A stretch of DNA of 47,924 bases from Variovorax soli NBRC 106424 (GTDB lineage Bacteria; Pseudomonadota; Gammaproteobacteria; Burkholderiales; Burkholderiaceae_C), in assembly GCF_001591385.1 (NCBI RefSeq), contig NZ_BCUU01000035.1, forward strand, positions 1-47,924, written 5' to 3'. Below are positions 16,085 to 25,981 of the stretch, in pieces (the first letter of the stretch is position 1; every line of letters begins with the position of its first letter). Made by a program: the position numbers and the translations under genes. Under the pieces are notes generated by a model, which was given only the letters and a program-made list of their open reading frames with translations, ran no database searches and had not been told where the DNA came from.

Positions 16085-16705
16085 ATGAGCATCGACCTCG
16101 AACGCATCAACGCCGAACTGGGCAGGAACGCCCAGGGCCTGGTGGACTGGGCCCTCGGCCTGGGCAAGCCCGCCATCGTCACCACCAACTTCCGCCCCTT
16201 CGAGGCGGTCATCCTGCACATGGTCACGCGCGTCAACCCCGACGTGCCGGTGGTCTGGATGGACAACGGCTACAACACCGAGGCCACCTACCGCTTCGCC
16301 GACGAAGTGACGAAGCAGCTGGGCCTGAAGCTGAAGATCTACCTGCCGCTGCGCTCGCGCGCGCACCGCGAGGCCGTGGACGGCCCGACGCCCGCGCTGG
16401 ACGACCCGCGCCACGCCGCCTTCACGGAAGAAGTGAAGCTGGAGCCCTTTGCCCGCGCCCTGCGCGAAACCGCGCCGCAGGTGTGGTTCACCGCCCTGCG
16501 CGCCACCGACACCGCCGTGCGCGCGCAGATGGACCCGGTCAGCATCAACCCTGACGGCCTGATCAAGGTGGCGCCGCTGCTGCACTGGACGTCCAAGGAC
16601 CTGTACGAGTACTGCCAGGCCCACGGCCTGCCCAACAACTTCGACTACGTCGACCCGACCAAGGGCGAGGACAACCGCGAATGCGGCTTGCATCTCGCGC
16701 ACTGA
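16085..16705 (+). CDS. cysH: Phosphoadenylyl/adenylyl-sulfate reductase, short CysH
   Basis: This 206-residue thiol-dependent reductase converts activated sulfate (PAPS or APS) to sulfite. It shows the ATP-pyrophosphatase-like fold with WMDNGYNTEATYRFADEV, LKVYLP-like strands, and the C-terminal catalytic ECGLH. Iron-sulfur APS reductases carry CC before a K-V-x-P-L segment. This protein has EEVKLEPF there, so the cluster cysteines are absent and it looks like the PAPS type. No APS kinase (cysC) is seen here, which is odd. The protein is shorter than the E. coli enzyme (244 aa). It is the first gene after the second cys promoter block and precedes cysD by 19 bases. Confidence 0.82.
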   Translation: MSIDLERINAELGRNAQGLVDWALGLGKPAIVTTNFRPFEAVILHMVTRVNPDVPVVWMDNGYNTEATYRFADEVTKQLGLKLKIYLPLRSRAHREAVDGPTPALDDPRHAAFTEEVKLEPFARALRETAPQVWFTALRATDTAVRAQMDPVSINPDGLIKVAPLLHWTSKDLYEYCQAHGLPNNFDYVDPTKGEDNRECGLHLAH

Positions 16706-16724
16706 AAAAGAAGCAGCCCCCGCC

Positions 16725-17678
16725 ATGAACGCACGCACCGAACCTGAACTGCTGTCGCCGCCGATGCACTCTCCCGCGCGCCTTTCCAACACGCACCTCG
16801 ACGCGCTCGAGGAAGAAGCCATCTTCGTGCTGCGCGAAGTCGCAGCCGCTTTCGAGCGCCCCACGCTGCTGTTTTCCGGCGGCAAGGACTCACTGGTGCT
16901 GCTCAAGTGCGCCGAGAAGGCCTTTGGCGCAGGCCGCCTGCCCTACCCGCTCCTGATGATCGACACCGGCCACAACTTCCCGGAAGTGACGCAGTTCCGC
17001 GACCAGCGCGCGAAGGAACTGGGCGCTGAGCTGATCGTGCGCAGCGTGGAAGACTCGATGAAGCGCGGCACGGTGCGCCTGGCCCATCCGCTGGAATCGC
17101 GCAATGTGCACCAGTCGGTCACGCTGCTCGAAGCCATTGAGGAATTCCGGTTCGACGCGCTCATCGGCGGCGCCCGCCGCGACGAGGAAAAGGCCCGCGC
17201 CAAGGAGCGCATCTTTTCGCACCGCGACAGCTTCGGCCAATGGCAGCCCAAGGACCAGCGCCCCGAGCTGTGGACCCTGTTCAACACCCGCCTGGCCCCG
17301 GGCGAGCACTTCCGCGTGTTCCCGATTTCCAACTGGACCGAGCTGGACGTGTGGCAGTACATCGAGCGCGAGAACATCGCCCTGCCCTCGATCTACTACA
17401 CCCACAAGCGCCAGGTGGTGGAGCGCCGTGGCCTGCTGGTGCCGGTGACCGAGCTCACGCCGCCCAAGGACGGCGAGCAGGTCGAGGTGCGCGACGTGCG
17501 CTTTCGCACCGTGGGCGACATCACCTGCACCTGCCCGGTGGAAAGCCTGGCCGCCGACGCCGGCGACGTGGTCATCGAGACGCTCGCGGCCGACGTGAGC
17601 GAGCGCGGCGCCACGCGCATGGACGACAAGACATCGGATGCTTCCATGGAGAAGCGGAAAAAAGACGGGTATTTCTGA
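16725..17678 (+). CDS. cysD: Sulfate adenylyltransferase subunit 2
   Basis: This 317-residue catalytic subunit joins ATP and sulfate to form APS. The PP-loop LLFSGGKDSLVLL lies near residues 48-60; IDTGHNFPEV and GGARRDEEKARAKERIFSHR are typical. The C-terminus MEKRKKDGYF is the expected family ending. It forms a heterodimer with CysN, whose gene starts one base after its stop. ATG at 16725 has a purine-rich stretch (GAAAAAGAAG) upstream. The enzyme also accepts selenate in other bacteria, giving a route from imported selenate. Confidence 0.93.
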   Translation: MNARTEPELLSPPMHSPARLSNTHLDALEEEAIFVLREVAAAFERPTLLFSGGKDSLVLLKCAEKAFGAGRLPYPLLMIDTGHNFPEVTQFRDQRAKELGAELIVRSVEDSMKRGTVRLAHPLESRNVHQSVTLLEAIEEFRFDALIGGARRDEEKARAKERIFSHRDSFGQWQPKDQRPELWTLFNTRLAPGEHFRVFPISNWTELDVWQYIERENIALPSIYYTHKRQVVERRGLLVPVTELTPPKDGEQVEVRDVRFRTVGDITCTCPVESLAADAGDVVIETLAADVSERGATRMDDKTSDASMEKRKKDGYF

Positions 17679-17679
17679 A

Positions 17680-19008
17680 ATGAGCACGACGACCTTGAAC
17701 CCCACCACCGACGGCACCGCCGGCGCCGAAGTCGATACCGGCACCGCCCTTCGCTTCATCACCTGCGGCAGCGTGGACGACGGCAAGAGCACGCTCATCG
17801 GCCGCCTGCTGGTGGACAGCAAGACCGTGCTGCAGGACCAGCTGGCCGGCGTGCAGCGCGGCGGCGAGACGGATCTGGCGCTGCTCACCGACGGCCTCTC
17901 GGCCGAGCGCGAGCAGGGCATCACCATCGACGTGGCCTACCGCTATTTCTCGACCGCCCAGCGCAAGTTCATCATTGGCGACGCGCCGGGCCACGAGCAG
18001 TACACCCGCAACATGGTCACCGCCGCATCGAGCGCGGACGCGGCCGTGGTGCTGGTCGACGCCACCAAGCTGCCCTGGGCCAGCCAGGTCGATGAAGCCG
18101 AAGTGGTCAAGCGCGAGCTGCTGCCGCAGACCCGGCGCCACACCCTGCTGGCGCACCTGCTGCGCGTGCAGTCGATCGTGTTCGCCATCAACAAGCTCGA
18201 TGCCGTGCCTGACGCGGCCCTGGCGCTGGAGCGCATCTCCGGCGCGCTGGATGCCTTTGCCGAGGCCGCCGGCGTCGAGGTGACGGCCACCGTGCCGGTC
18301 TCCGCCCTGAAGGGCTGGAACGTGGCCACCCGCCATGCCGACTGGTGCGGCTACGAAGGCCCCAGCCTGCTCGAAGTGCTCGAAGCCCTGCCGGTGACCA
18401 GGCAGGACGAAGCCGTGCCCTTCGCCTTCCCGGTGCAGTGGGTCGAGAAGTTCTCCTCGTCGGCCGACACCTCGCGCGGCCGCCGCGTGTTCTGGGGCCG
18501 CGTGGCCAGCGGCCATGTGGAGCCGGGCCAGCGAATCAGCATCTTGCCCAGCGGCCAGACCGCCACCGTGGCCCAGGTGCTGGACCATGCGCGCAACCCC
18601 AAGGTCGTGCATGCGGGCCACAGCGCCGGCATCGTGCTGGACCGCGAAGTGGACGTGTCGCGCGGCGACTGGCTGCTGGCGCCCGACGCCTTCACCCCCA
18701 CCCGCGAGATCACCGCCACCGTGGCCTGGCTGGACGACGAGCCGCTGGTGGCCGGGCGCGTGTACTGGGCGCTGCAGGGCCACCGCTGGGTCAAGGCCAA
18801 GGTCGCCCGCGTGGTGGACCGGCTCAACATCAACACGCTGGATGCCGAAGAGGCGCAGCAGCTCGATGCCAACTCCATCGGCGACGTGGTGCTGGCGCTG
18901 CAGCAGCCGCTGGCCGTGCAGCCCTTCACGCGCTCGCGTGCGCTGGGTTCGCTGGTGCTGGTCGACACCGCCTCCCACCGCACTGCGGCCGCGGTCTTGG
19001 TGCGCTGA
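17680..19008 (+). CDS. cysN: Sulfate adenylyltransferase subunit 1 (GTPase)
   Basis: This 442-residue elongation-factor-like GTPase drives APS formation by CysD. The G-domain has GSVDDGKST (P-loop), DAPGHEQYTRNM and NKLD; two beta-barrel domains follow. It ends without a fused APS kinase domain, unlike NodQ-type proteins. ATG at 17680 follows the cysD stop directly. The usual family start, with about 25 extra residues before the P-loop, fits this choice. Confidence 0.93.
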   Translation: MSTTTLNPTTDGTAGAEVDTGTALRFITCGSVDDGKSTLIGRLLVDSKTVLQDQLAGVQRGGETDLALLTDGLSAEREQGITIDVAYRYFSTAQRKFIIGDAPGHEQYTRNMVTAASSADAAVVLVDATKLPWASQVDEAEVVKRELLPQTRRHTLLAHLLRVQSIVFAINKLDAVPDAALALERISGALDAFAEAAGVEVTATVPVSALKGWNVATRHADWCGYEGPSLLEVLEALPVTRQDEAVPFAFPVQWVEKFSSSADTSRGRRVFWGRVASGHVEPGQRISILPSGQTATVAQVLDHARNPKVVHAGHSAGIVLDREVDVSRGDWLLAPDAFTPTREITATVAWLDDEPLVAGRVYWALQGHRWVKAKVARVVDRLNINTLDAEEAQQLDANSIGDVVLALQQPLAVQPFTRSRALGSLVLVDTASHRTAAAVLVR

Positions 19009-19031
19009 GTCGCAAGCATTCTCGAAAAACG

Positions 19032-19037
19032 TAAAAT
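19032..19037 (+). promoter_or_regulatory. Weak -10 candidate before fdxA
   Basis: TAAAAT lies 38 bases before the fdxA start, in the 66-bp gap after cysN. This gap is AT-richer than its surroundings. No convincing -35 is seen at the right distance, so fdxA may be read both from here and through from cysDN. Confidence 0.3.
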
Positions 19038-19074
19038 CCAGGGTTCCCCCGAATAAGAACTGGCCAGAAGACCA

Positions 19075-19404
19075 ATGACTCACGTCGTTTCCGAATCGTG
19101 CATCCGCTGCAAGTACACCGACTGCGTCGATGTCTGCCCGGTGGACTGCTTCCGCGAAGGCCCCAACATGCTCGTCATCGACCCTGACGAGTGCATCGAC
19201 TGCGCGGTGTGCATTCCCGAATGCCCGGTCAACGCCATCTACGCCGAAGAAGACCTGCCGGCGGACCAGATCGCCTTCATCAAGCTCAACGCCGAGCTGG
19301 CCCTGGCCGACGGCTGGAAGAGCATCACCAAGCGCAAGCCCGCCCTGCCCGACGCGGAAGAGTGGAAAGACAAGACGGGCAAGATCTCCGAACTCATTAA
19401 ATAA
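19075..19404 (+). CDS. fdxA: Seven-iron ferredoxin FdxA
   Basis: This 109-residue ferredoxin has one [3Fe-4S] and one [4Fe-4S] cluster. The cysteines sit exactly as expected: Cys9, Cys17 and Cys50 for the 3Fe site and Cys21, Cys40, Cys43 and Cys46 for the 4Fe site. The C-terminal tail of about 50 residues is normal for the Azotobacter FdI-like class. It lies six bases before a ferredoxin-NADP reductase gene. Together with the cys genes upstream, this suggests it carries electrons to sulfite reductase. General redox or oxidative-stress roles are also known for this family. Confidence 0.92.
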   Translation: MTHVVSESCIRCKYTDCVDVCPVDCFREGPNMLVIDPDECIDCAVCIPECPVNAIYAEEDLPADQIAFIKLNAELALADGWKSITKRKPALPDAEEWKDKTGKISELIK

Positions 19405-19410
19405 GCTTTG

Positions 19411-20430
19411 ATGCAGGCTTCAGCACCGACCGAATGCGACGCGCTGGTCATCGGCGCGGGCCCGGTCGGTCTGTTCCAGGTCTTCCAGCTGGGCCTGCTC
19501 GAAATCTCCTGCCACGTCGTCGACGCACTGCCCTTCGCGGGCGGCCAGTGCGTGCAGCTCTACGGCGACAAGCCCATCTACGACATTCCGGGCACGCCGG
19601 TCACCACCGGCCGCGGCCTGGTGGAGTCGCTGCTGCGGCAGGTGGAGCCTTTTGCCCCCGAGTTCCATTTCGGCCAGCAGGTGGCCACGCTGGCCCGCCA
19701 GGCTGACGGGCGCCTGCTGCTGGGCACTTCGCGCGGCCTGCAGTTCCTGGCCAGGACGGTGTTCATCGCGGCTGGGGTCGGCGCCTTCCTGCCCAAGCAC
19801 ATCGCAGTGCCCGGACTCGAAGCCTTCGAGGGCACGCGCCTCTTCTATCACCCCGAATCGCTGGAGCGCTTCGCCGGCCAGTCGGTCATCGTGCACGGCG
19901 GCGACGAGGCGCTGGACGCCGCGCTGGCCCTGCTCGGCAAGGCGCGCAGCATCACCCTGCTGCACCGGCGCGATGCCTTCCAGGCCGAGGAAGAAACCCA
20001 GGCCCGGGTGCGCGACAACATCGCCCAGGGCCGGATCCGCCTGGCCATCGGCCAGCCCCAGGCCTTCGATGGCCGGCAGCTCACGGTGACGACGCCCGAA
20101 GGCCAGCCGCTCACCCTCGAATGCGACGCCTGGCTGGCCTACCCCGGCATCTCGCCGCGCCTGGGCCCCATTGCCGATTGGGGCCTGGAGCTGGCGCGCA
20201 AGCAGGTGCCGGTGGACACCGAGAAGTACCAGACGCGCGAGGCCGGCGTGTTCGCGGTGGGCGACATCAACACCTACCCGGGCAAGAAGAAGCTGATCGT
20301 GTGCGGCTTCCACGAGGCCACGCTGGCCGCCTGGGGAGCGACGGCTGTCGTGTTTCCGGACAAGGCGATTCCGCTGCAATACACCACCACCAGCACCCGG
20401 CTGCACGAGCTGCTCGGGGTTTCGCACTAG
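19411..20430 (+). CDS. Ferredoxin/flavodoxin-NADP reductase, thioredoxin-reductase-like
   Basis: This 339-residue FAD and NADPH enzyme of the YumC type reduces ferredoxin. The FAD motif is VIGAGPVGLFQVFQ, with PFAGGQCVQLYGDKPIYDIPG. The NADPH domain has VIVHGGDEALDAALALL and LLHRRD. The late FAD motif is VFAVGDINTYPG. There is no CxxC, so it is not a thioredoxin reductase. ATG at 19411 is preferred to the TTG one codon earlier. It follows fdxA closely, forming an NADPH - reductase - ferredoxin chain that could feed CysI. Confidence 0.87.
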   Translation: MQASAPTECDALVIGAGPVGLFQVFQLGLLEISCHVVDALPFAGGQCVQLYGDKPIYDIPGTPVTTGRGLVESLLRQVEPFAPEFHFGQQVATLARQADGRLLLGTSRGLQFLARTVFIAAGVGAFLPKHIAVPGLEAFEGTRLFYHPESLERFAGQSVIVHGGDEALDAALALLGKARSITLLHRRDAFQAEEETQARVRDNIAQGRIRLAIGQPQAFDGRQLTVTTPEGQPLTLECDAWLAYPGISPRLGPIADWGLELARKQVPVDTEKYQTREAGVFAVGDINTYPGKKKLIVCGFHEATLAAWGATAVVFPDKAIPLQYTTTSTRLHELLGVSH

Positions 20431-20447
20431 CTTCAGGCCGCCGGAGG

Positions 20448-21830
20448 CTACGCGCGTTCGCGCCGGAGGTCCTGCACGGCGGCGGACAGATCATCCGGAT
20501 GCAGCATCGCCTCCCGCGCGCGGCGAGCGGTGTCGTACTGGTTCAGCACGGCGCGCAGCCTGCCCTCGTTGAGCAGGGCGTGCCAGACAGGCGCCAGCAT
20601 GTCGGTGGCAGGCACCTGGCCTTGGGCCACTTCGGCTGCAAATCCAAGGCTCGGCGGCTGCGCCAGCAGCAGCGCCTTGGCGGCCGCGCCGAGCAGCGCC
20701 GGCCGTGGCTCCGGCCGCGCCGCGCACAGGTAGATGACCTGGGCCGGAATCGACTGGCCTTGCGGCCGCAATGCGCGCAGCGAAGTGCCCGAAACGCGGA
20801 CAGTGCCCCCGGCACAGGCAAAGTCGTGGTGAGCGCCTTCCCGCGCCTGAGCCAGGCCCGCCAGGCCTCGCAGCAGCCGTGGCAGATCGGTGGTCGCAGC
20901 CGCAGGCGCCGCCTTGGCTTCCGCCAGCAGCACGACATCGTCGATGCCGGACTTCGCGCCATCGCTGCGCACGATGGCCGCATCCCACTCCAGCTTCGAT
21001 CGATCGGCGCCTGCCAGCGCGGCCGGCGTCAGCAGGCTGCGTAGCACGCGATAGGGCGCAGCGCCGCCGGGCACGGCCGCGTTCAGGCAGTCAGCCATGT
21101 CCTGGAGTGCATGGGCAGCCGCCTGCTCTGTCCGCGTGCCCTCGCGTGCGGAAGTGCGTCCGTTTTCGACGGCTGCGCTGCTGCCGACCGCGGGCGAGCG
21201 CATGAAGCGCAGGGCCTTGTAATGCCGCACCGCCTCCAGGCGATCCAGTTCGAGCGCGCGCAGCCGGCGATTCAGCGCGGGGTGCGCCACGAGCGCGCGC
21301 ACCCAAGCACTCAGCGCCGGATCGCGCCCCGCTGGCGCTTCGGCCACGGTCTCGGCCGCGGCCCGCAGCGCAGCCCAATCGGCCGCGTGTGCCAGGTCGT
21401 GCAGCTGCAAAAGGGCCCCGCGCAGGGCGTCTTCCGGCAGCCCGCGCAGCTTGCCCGGATGCGCAAAGGCGTCGAGCGCCGTGCGCAGTTCGCGCGCATC
21501 GCCCGCGGCGGTTGCCGACAAGGCTGCCCACTCTTGGATGCCGGCATCACGCCAGTGCAGGACTTGTGCCTGGAACGTCGGGTCTCCATGGGTGGCGTCC
21601 ATCGCTCGGCGGATCAATTGCGCCAGCGCATCGCCGAAGGCCTGTTCGACGGACGCGGACGGCACGCCATCCCGCGCCATCGCCAGCCGGGCCGACTCGA
21701 GGCAGAAGGCCAGCAGCACGTCTTCGCCCGCATCGGCCGCTGCCTGCAAGCTGCTCGGCAGCGGCGGCAGGAGAAAGCGGCGCTTCGCGGTGCGCAGGAC
21801 GCGGTGCAACTCGGCCGGGTGGTCATCCAT
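20448..21830 (-). CDS. Unknown protein with possible PD-(D/E)XK-like core
   Basis: I do not recognise a named family for this 460-residue protein. The first half (about 1-250) is almost all helical, rich in Ala, Leu and Arg, with no signal or membrane segment. In the second half, a helix with Glu235 is followed by a strand LEWDAAIVRSDG (Asp283) and then IDDVVLLAEAKAAP (Glu304-x-Lys306), the spacing pattern of PD-(D/E)XK nucleases. A helix and further strands follow. The pattern suggests a DNA-related enzyme, but short motifs of this kind arise by chance. It is convergent with the ferredoxin reductase (17-bp gap). The 65-aa gene lies upstream on the same strand. Confidence 0.55.
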   Translation of the reverse strand: MDDHPAELHRVLRTAKRRFLLPPLPSSLQAAADAGEDVLLAFCLESARLAMARDGVPSASVEQAFGDALAQLIRRAMDATHGDPTFQAQVLHWRDAGIQEWAALSATAAGDARELRTALDAFAHPGKLRGLPEDALRGALLQLHDLAHAADWAALRAAAETVAEAPAGRDPALSAWVRALVAHPALNRRLRALELDRLEAVRHYKALRFMRSPAVGSSAAVENGRTSAREGTRTEQAAAHALQDMADCLNAAVPGGAAPYRVLRSLLTPAALAGADRSKLEWDAAIVRSDGAKSGIDDVVLLAEAKAAPAAATTDLPRLLRGLAGLAQAREGAHHDFACAGGTVRVSGTSLRALRPQGQSIPAQVIYLCAARPEPRPALLGAAAKALLLAQPPSLGFAAEVAQGQVPATDMLAPVWHALLNEGRLRAVLNQYDTARRAREAMLHPDDLSAAVQDLRRERA

Positions 21831-21891
21831 GCCGGGAGTCTCGCCGAACGGGCACTGCCGCGCCGGCGCAGTGCACTCGGGGGCCGGCCGC

Positions 21892-22089
21892 TCAATCCTT
21901 GGGCGTCAGTTGCCCAGCCGCCCCGCCGGCCTTCGAGTTGCCCGATTTGCCGGTGGATGCGCCCTCCTTGTAGAAGGGCACCGGCTTGTGGTCCTTGACG
22001 GCGGTGCGGCCGGTGTCGCCGGTCGCGCCAGTGTTCGCGTCACGGGTCGGACGAACCCGTTGCGAGCGTGCGTTGTCTTGGCGCTTCAT
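21892..22089 (-). CDS. Small basic hypothetical protein
   Basis: This 65-residue frame starts MKRQDNARSQRVRPTRDANT and ends in a Gly/Lys-rich tail. GGAACGACC before its ATG is a fair ribosome site. The chain is rich in Arg, Lys, Gly and Thr and has no hydrophobic segment, so it is probably flexible and may bind nucleic acid. No function is known to me. It lies about 60 bases upstream of the unknown 460-aa gene on the same strand. Confidence 0.5.
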   Translation of the reverse strand: MKRQDNARSQRVRPTRDANTGATGDTGRTAVKDHKPVPFYKEGASTGKSGNSKAGGAAGQLTPKD

Positions 22090-22196
22090 GGTCGTTCCAT
22101 TGGACGCGCTCGGGGCCGCGGTGCATGTCGTCCGGGGCGCGTCGCCGGCGTAGGAACCCGCACGCAATGGGGGCGCGCCGAAGGCGCCTAGAATGT

Positions 22197-22290
22197 CAAC
22201 TGCTAGGGGTGCCGGGCTGCTTGCGGCCTGGCTGAGAAAAAACCCTTTGAACCTGATTGAGGTCATCCTCGCGCAGGGAAGCTGGTGTCC
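22197..22290 (+). ncRNA. TPP riboswitch (THI element)
   Basis: The conserved thiamine pyrophosphate aptamer is clear. GGGGTGCC is followed by a variable stem, then GGCTGAGA and the ACCCTTTGAACCTGAT segment. After it comes GGTCATCCTCGCGCAGGGAAG, which closes the second arm. It lies about 100 bases before cytX and should reduce expression of cytX when TPP is plentiful. No clear terminator stem with a T run follows, so control of translation start is more likely. Confidence 0.93.
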
Positions 22291-23681
22291 GGTGGCCGTC
22301 ATGCCTTTTCTCGCCTCTGACGGCTTTTGCTCCCGGGCCCTCGCCCACCTGCCAAACATTTGCGGCTGAGACGCTTTGCGGAGCAATTGAATGGCACTTC
22401 CAGACAACAACATCCAGGGCGGCACCACCGCCGACAATGAAGCGCTTATGCCCCTGGCCGACAGCGCCCGCGTGTTCCATTGGCACGACCATCTATCGCT
22501 GTGGTTCAGCCTGGGCGTGGGCCTGCTGGTGATGCAGGTCGGCGCCTACCTGGTGCCGGCGGTGGGCACGCGCGACGCGGTCATCGCCATCGTGCTGGGC
22601 TCGGTGGTGGGCGCGGGCCTGCTGGCCTGGACCGCGCGCGTGGGCTGCGAAAGCGGCCTGGCCAGCGCCGGCCTCATGCACCGCACCTACGGCAGCGCCT
22701 TTGCGCGGCTGCCGGTCATTCTCAACATCGTGCAGCTGGTGGGCTGGACCACCTTCGAGCTGGTGATCATGCGCGAAGGCACGCAGGCCATCGGCCAGCA
22801 GGCCTTCGGCCTCGAACTGGGCGGCGGCCTGGGCTTCGTGCTCACCACGCTGCTGTGGGGCGCGGTGCTGCTGGCCCTGCTGGCGGGTTCCATGGTGAAG
22901 CTGGTGCGCCGCTTCGTCAGCCGCTTCGGGCTGCCGCTGGTGGTGCTGTCGCTGCTGTGGCTGACCTGGCAATTCGCCGCCCAGCTCAACGCCCAGGGCT
23001 TCAGCGCCTTCTGGTCGCGCCAGGGCGACGGCAGCATGGGCCTGTTCAGCGCGCTCGACCTGGTGATCGCCATGCCGGTGTCGTGGCTGCCGCTGGTGGC
23101 CGACTATGCCCGCCATGGCCAAAGCGGCGCGCGCGGCGCCCGCGCGGCGCTGAGCGGCACCTGGCTGGGCTACGCCCTGGCCAACATTTGGTGCTATGCG
23201 CTGGGGGTGATGGTGGTGAGCGTGGCGCAGCCGGGCACCTCGCTGGTGACGGCGCTGCTGCTGGCGCAGGGCGGCCTGGTGGCGCTGGGCCTGATCCTCA
23301 TCGACGAACTCGACAATGCCTACGGCGACGTGTATTCCAGCTCGGTGTCGGCCCACAGCCTGCAGCCGCGCTGGAGCGTTCGCCGCTGGGGCCTGGTGAT
23401 CGCCCTGGTGAGCATCGCCTTTGCGCTGGTGCTGCCCATGCACAGCCTGGAGCCCTTCCTGCTGCTGCTCAGCTCGGTGTTCGTGCCGCTGTACGGCGTG
23501 ATCCTGGGCCGCCTCGGCCTGGGCGCCCGCTGGACGCAGCAGCAGGGCGAGCGCCGCATCGACTGGAGCGCGGCCATCATCTGGGTGGCCGGCATCGTGG
23601 TCTTCCACACTTGCGGCAAGCTCGCGCCCCAATGGGGCGCGGCCCTGCCCGCGCTGGTGGCGACCTTCGTGCTGGCCTGGC

Positions 23682-24563
<882 letters not shown>

Positions 24564-24607
24564 GCTGAAAATTATCTGTCACGCGTTGCACGCGTTTGCT
24601 TGAGCCC

Positions 24608-25759
24608 ATGAATTCTTCTCGTGCCCTGCCCTTCGAATCGGCCGCCATCCTCGGTGCCGGGCTGATGGGCCGACTGCTGGCCGCCAGCCTGGCGCAGGCC
24701 GGCTGCCAGGTGGACGTCTACGAGGCTGGCAGTGCGCAGGCGGAAGGCGCCGCCGCGCGCGTGGCCGCGGCCATGCTGGCGCCGCTGGCCGAATCCGCTG
24801 TGGCGCCCGCGCCGCTGGTGCGCATGGGCCACTATGCCCTCACGCGCTGGCCTGAGCTGCTGGCCCCGCTGGCCGAGCCGGTGTTCTTCCAGCGCGAAGG
24901 CACGCTGGTGCTGTGGCACCGGCAGGACGCGCCGGAGGCCGCGCGCCTGGCGCGCATCCTCCAGGGCACCTGCGACGTCGTGCCCGAGCTTCCCGCCATG
25001 CAGCGGGTCGACGGCGCAGAAATCGCGGCGCTGGAGCCCACGCTGGGCACGCGCTTCGCGCAGGGCCTGTTCCTGCCGCAGGAAGGCCAGCTCGACAACC
25101 GCGCGCTGCTGGCCTCGCTGCTGGCCAGCCTGCAGGCGCACCCGAACGTCAGGCTGCATTGGCAGTCGCCGCGCGAGCCGGGCGATTTCCGGCCCGGCAC
25201 AGCGGGCCAGCCCGACTGGGTGATCGACTGCCGGGGCCTGGGCGCCAAGCCGCAATGGCGCGCGCTGCGCGGCGTGCGCGGCGAGGTGATCCGCGTGCAT
25301 GCGCCCGAGGTCAAGCTCACGCGGCCCACGCGGCTGGTGCATCCGCGCTATCCGCTCTACATCGCGCCCAAGCCGGGCGACCTGTACGTGATCGGCGCCA
25401 CCGAAATCGAATCCGAGGACATGTCGCCGGCCAGCGTGCGCTCCACGCTCGAGCTGCTGTCGGCCGCCTATGCGGTGCACAGCGGCTTTGCGGAGGCGCG
25501 CATCGTCGAGATCGCCACGCAGTGCCGTCCCACCCTGCCCGACAACCTGCCCGATGTGCAGCAGCCGCAGCCGCGCGTGCTGCAGGTCAACGGCCTGTAC
25601 CGCCACGGATTCATGATCGCGCCCGCGGTGCTCGACATCGTGCTCGAACTGCTGCACGGCGGCCGCTCGCCGCTGGCGGCGCGCTTCGGCCTGCCGGGCA
25701 TGCAGGCGCTGCCCCACCATCCCTGCCAAGACTGCCAGGAAGCAGGCACTCCCGCATGA
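24608..25759 (+). CDS. thiO: FAD-dependent glycine oxidase, thiamine pathway
   Basis: This 383-residue DAO-family flavoenzyme oxidises glycine to the imine used for the thiazole ring. The FAD motif is AAILGAGLMGRLLAASLA (about 11-28). AAMLAPLAES, GRFAQGLFLPQEGQLDNR-like and CRGLGAK follow, and NGLYRHGFMIAPAVLDIV lies near the end. ATG at 24608 is chosen; a TTG four codons earlier is less likely. It opens the thiOSGE operon. No second TPP element is seen before it; only the 44-bp divergent space with thiD is available for promoters. Confidence 0.9.
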   Translation: MNSSRALPFESAAILGAGLMGRLLAASLAQAGCQVDVYEAGSAQAEGAAARVAAAMLAPLAESAVAPAPLVRMGHYALTRWPELLAPLAEPVFFQREGTLVLWHRQDAPEAARLARILQGTCDVVPELPAMQRVDGAEIAALEPTLGTRFAQGLFLPQEGQLDNRALLASLLASLQAHPNVRLHWQSPREPGDFRPGTAGQPDWVIDCRGLGAKPQWRALRGVRGEVIRVHAPEVKLTRPTRLVHPRYPLYIAPKPGDLYVIGATEIESEDMSPASVRSTLELLSAAYAVHSGFAEARIVEIATQCRPTLPDNLPDVQQPQPRVLQVNGLYRHGFMIAPAVLDIVLELLHGGRSPLAARFGLPGMQALPHHPCQDCQEAGTPA

Positions 25760-25953
25760 AGGTCCTCATCAACGACACCCCGCACGAGCTGGCGCCGGAC
25801 GCCCGGCTGCCCGATGCGCTCCAGGCCATCCAGGCCGTGCCGCCTTTCGCGGTGGCGGTCAACCGCGAGTTCGTTCCGCGCTCGCAGTACGCCGAGCGCG
25901 TGCTGCAGGCGGACGACCGCATCGAAGTGATCCGCCCCGTGACCGGCGGCTGA
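25756..25953 (+). CDS. thiS: Sulfur carrier protein ThiS
   Basis: This 65-residue ubiquitin-like sulfur carrier ends in the required Gly-Gly (VIRPVTGG). Its C-terminus is made into a thiocarboxylate and gives sulfur to ThiG. The ATG overlaps the thiO stop by four bases. [10 protein letters not shown] is the usual segment before the end. It is short but unmistakable. Confidence 0.93.
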   Translation: MKVLINDTPHELAPDARLPDALQAIQAVPPFAVAVNREFVPRSQYAERVLQADDRIEVIRPVTGG

Positions 25954-25981
25954 GAGAGACAGTGAGAGAAAGAGACAAGCC

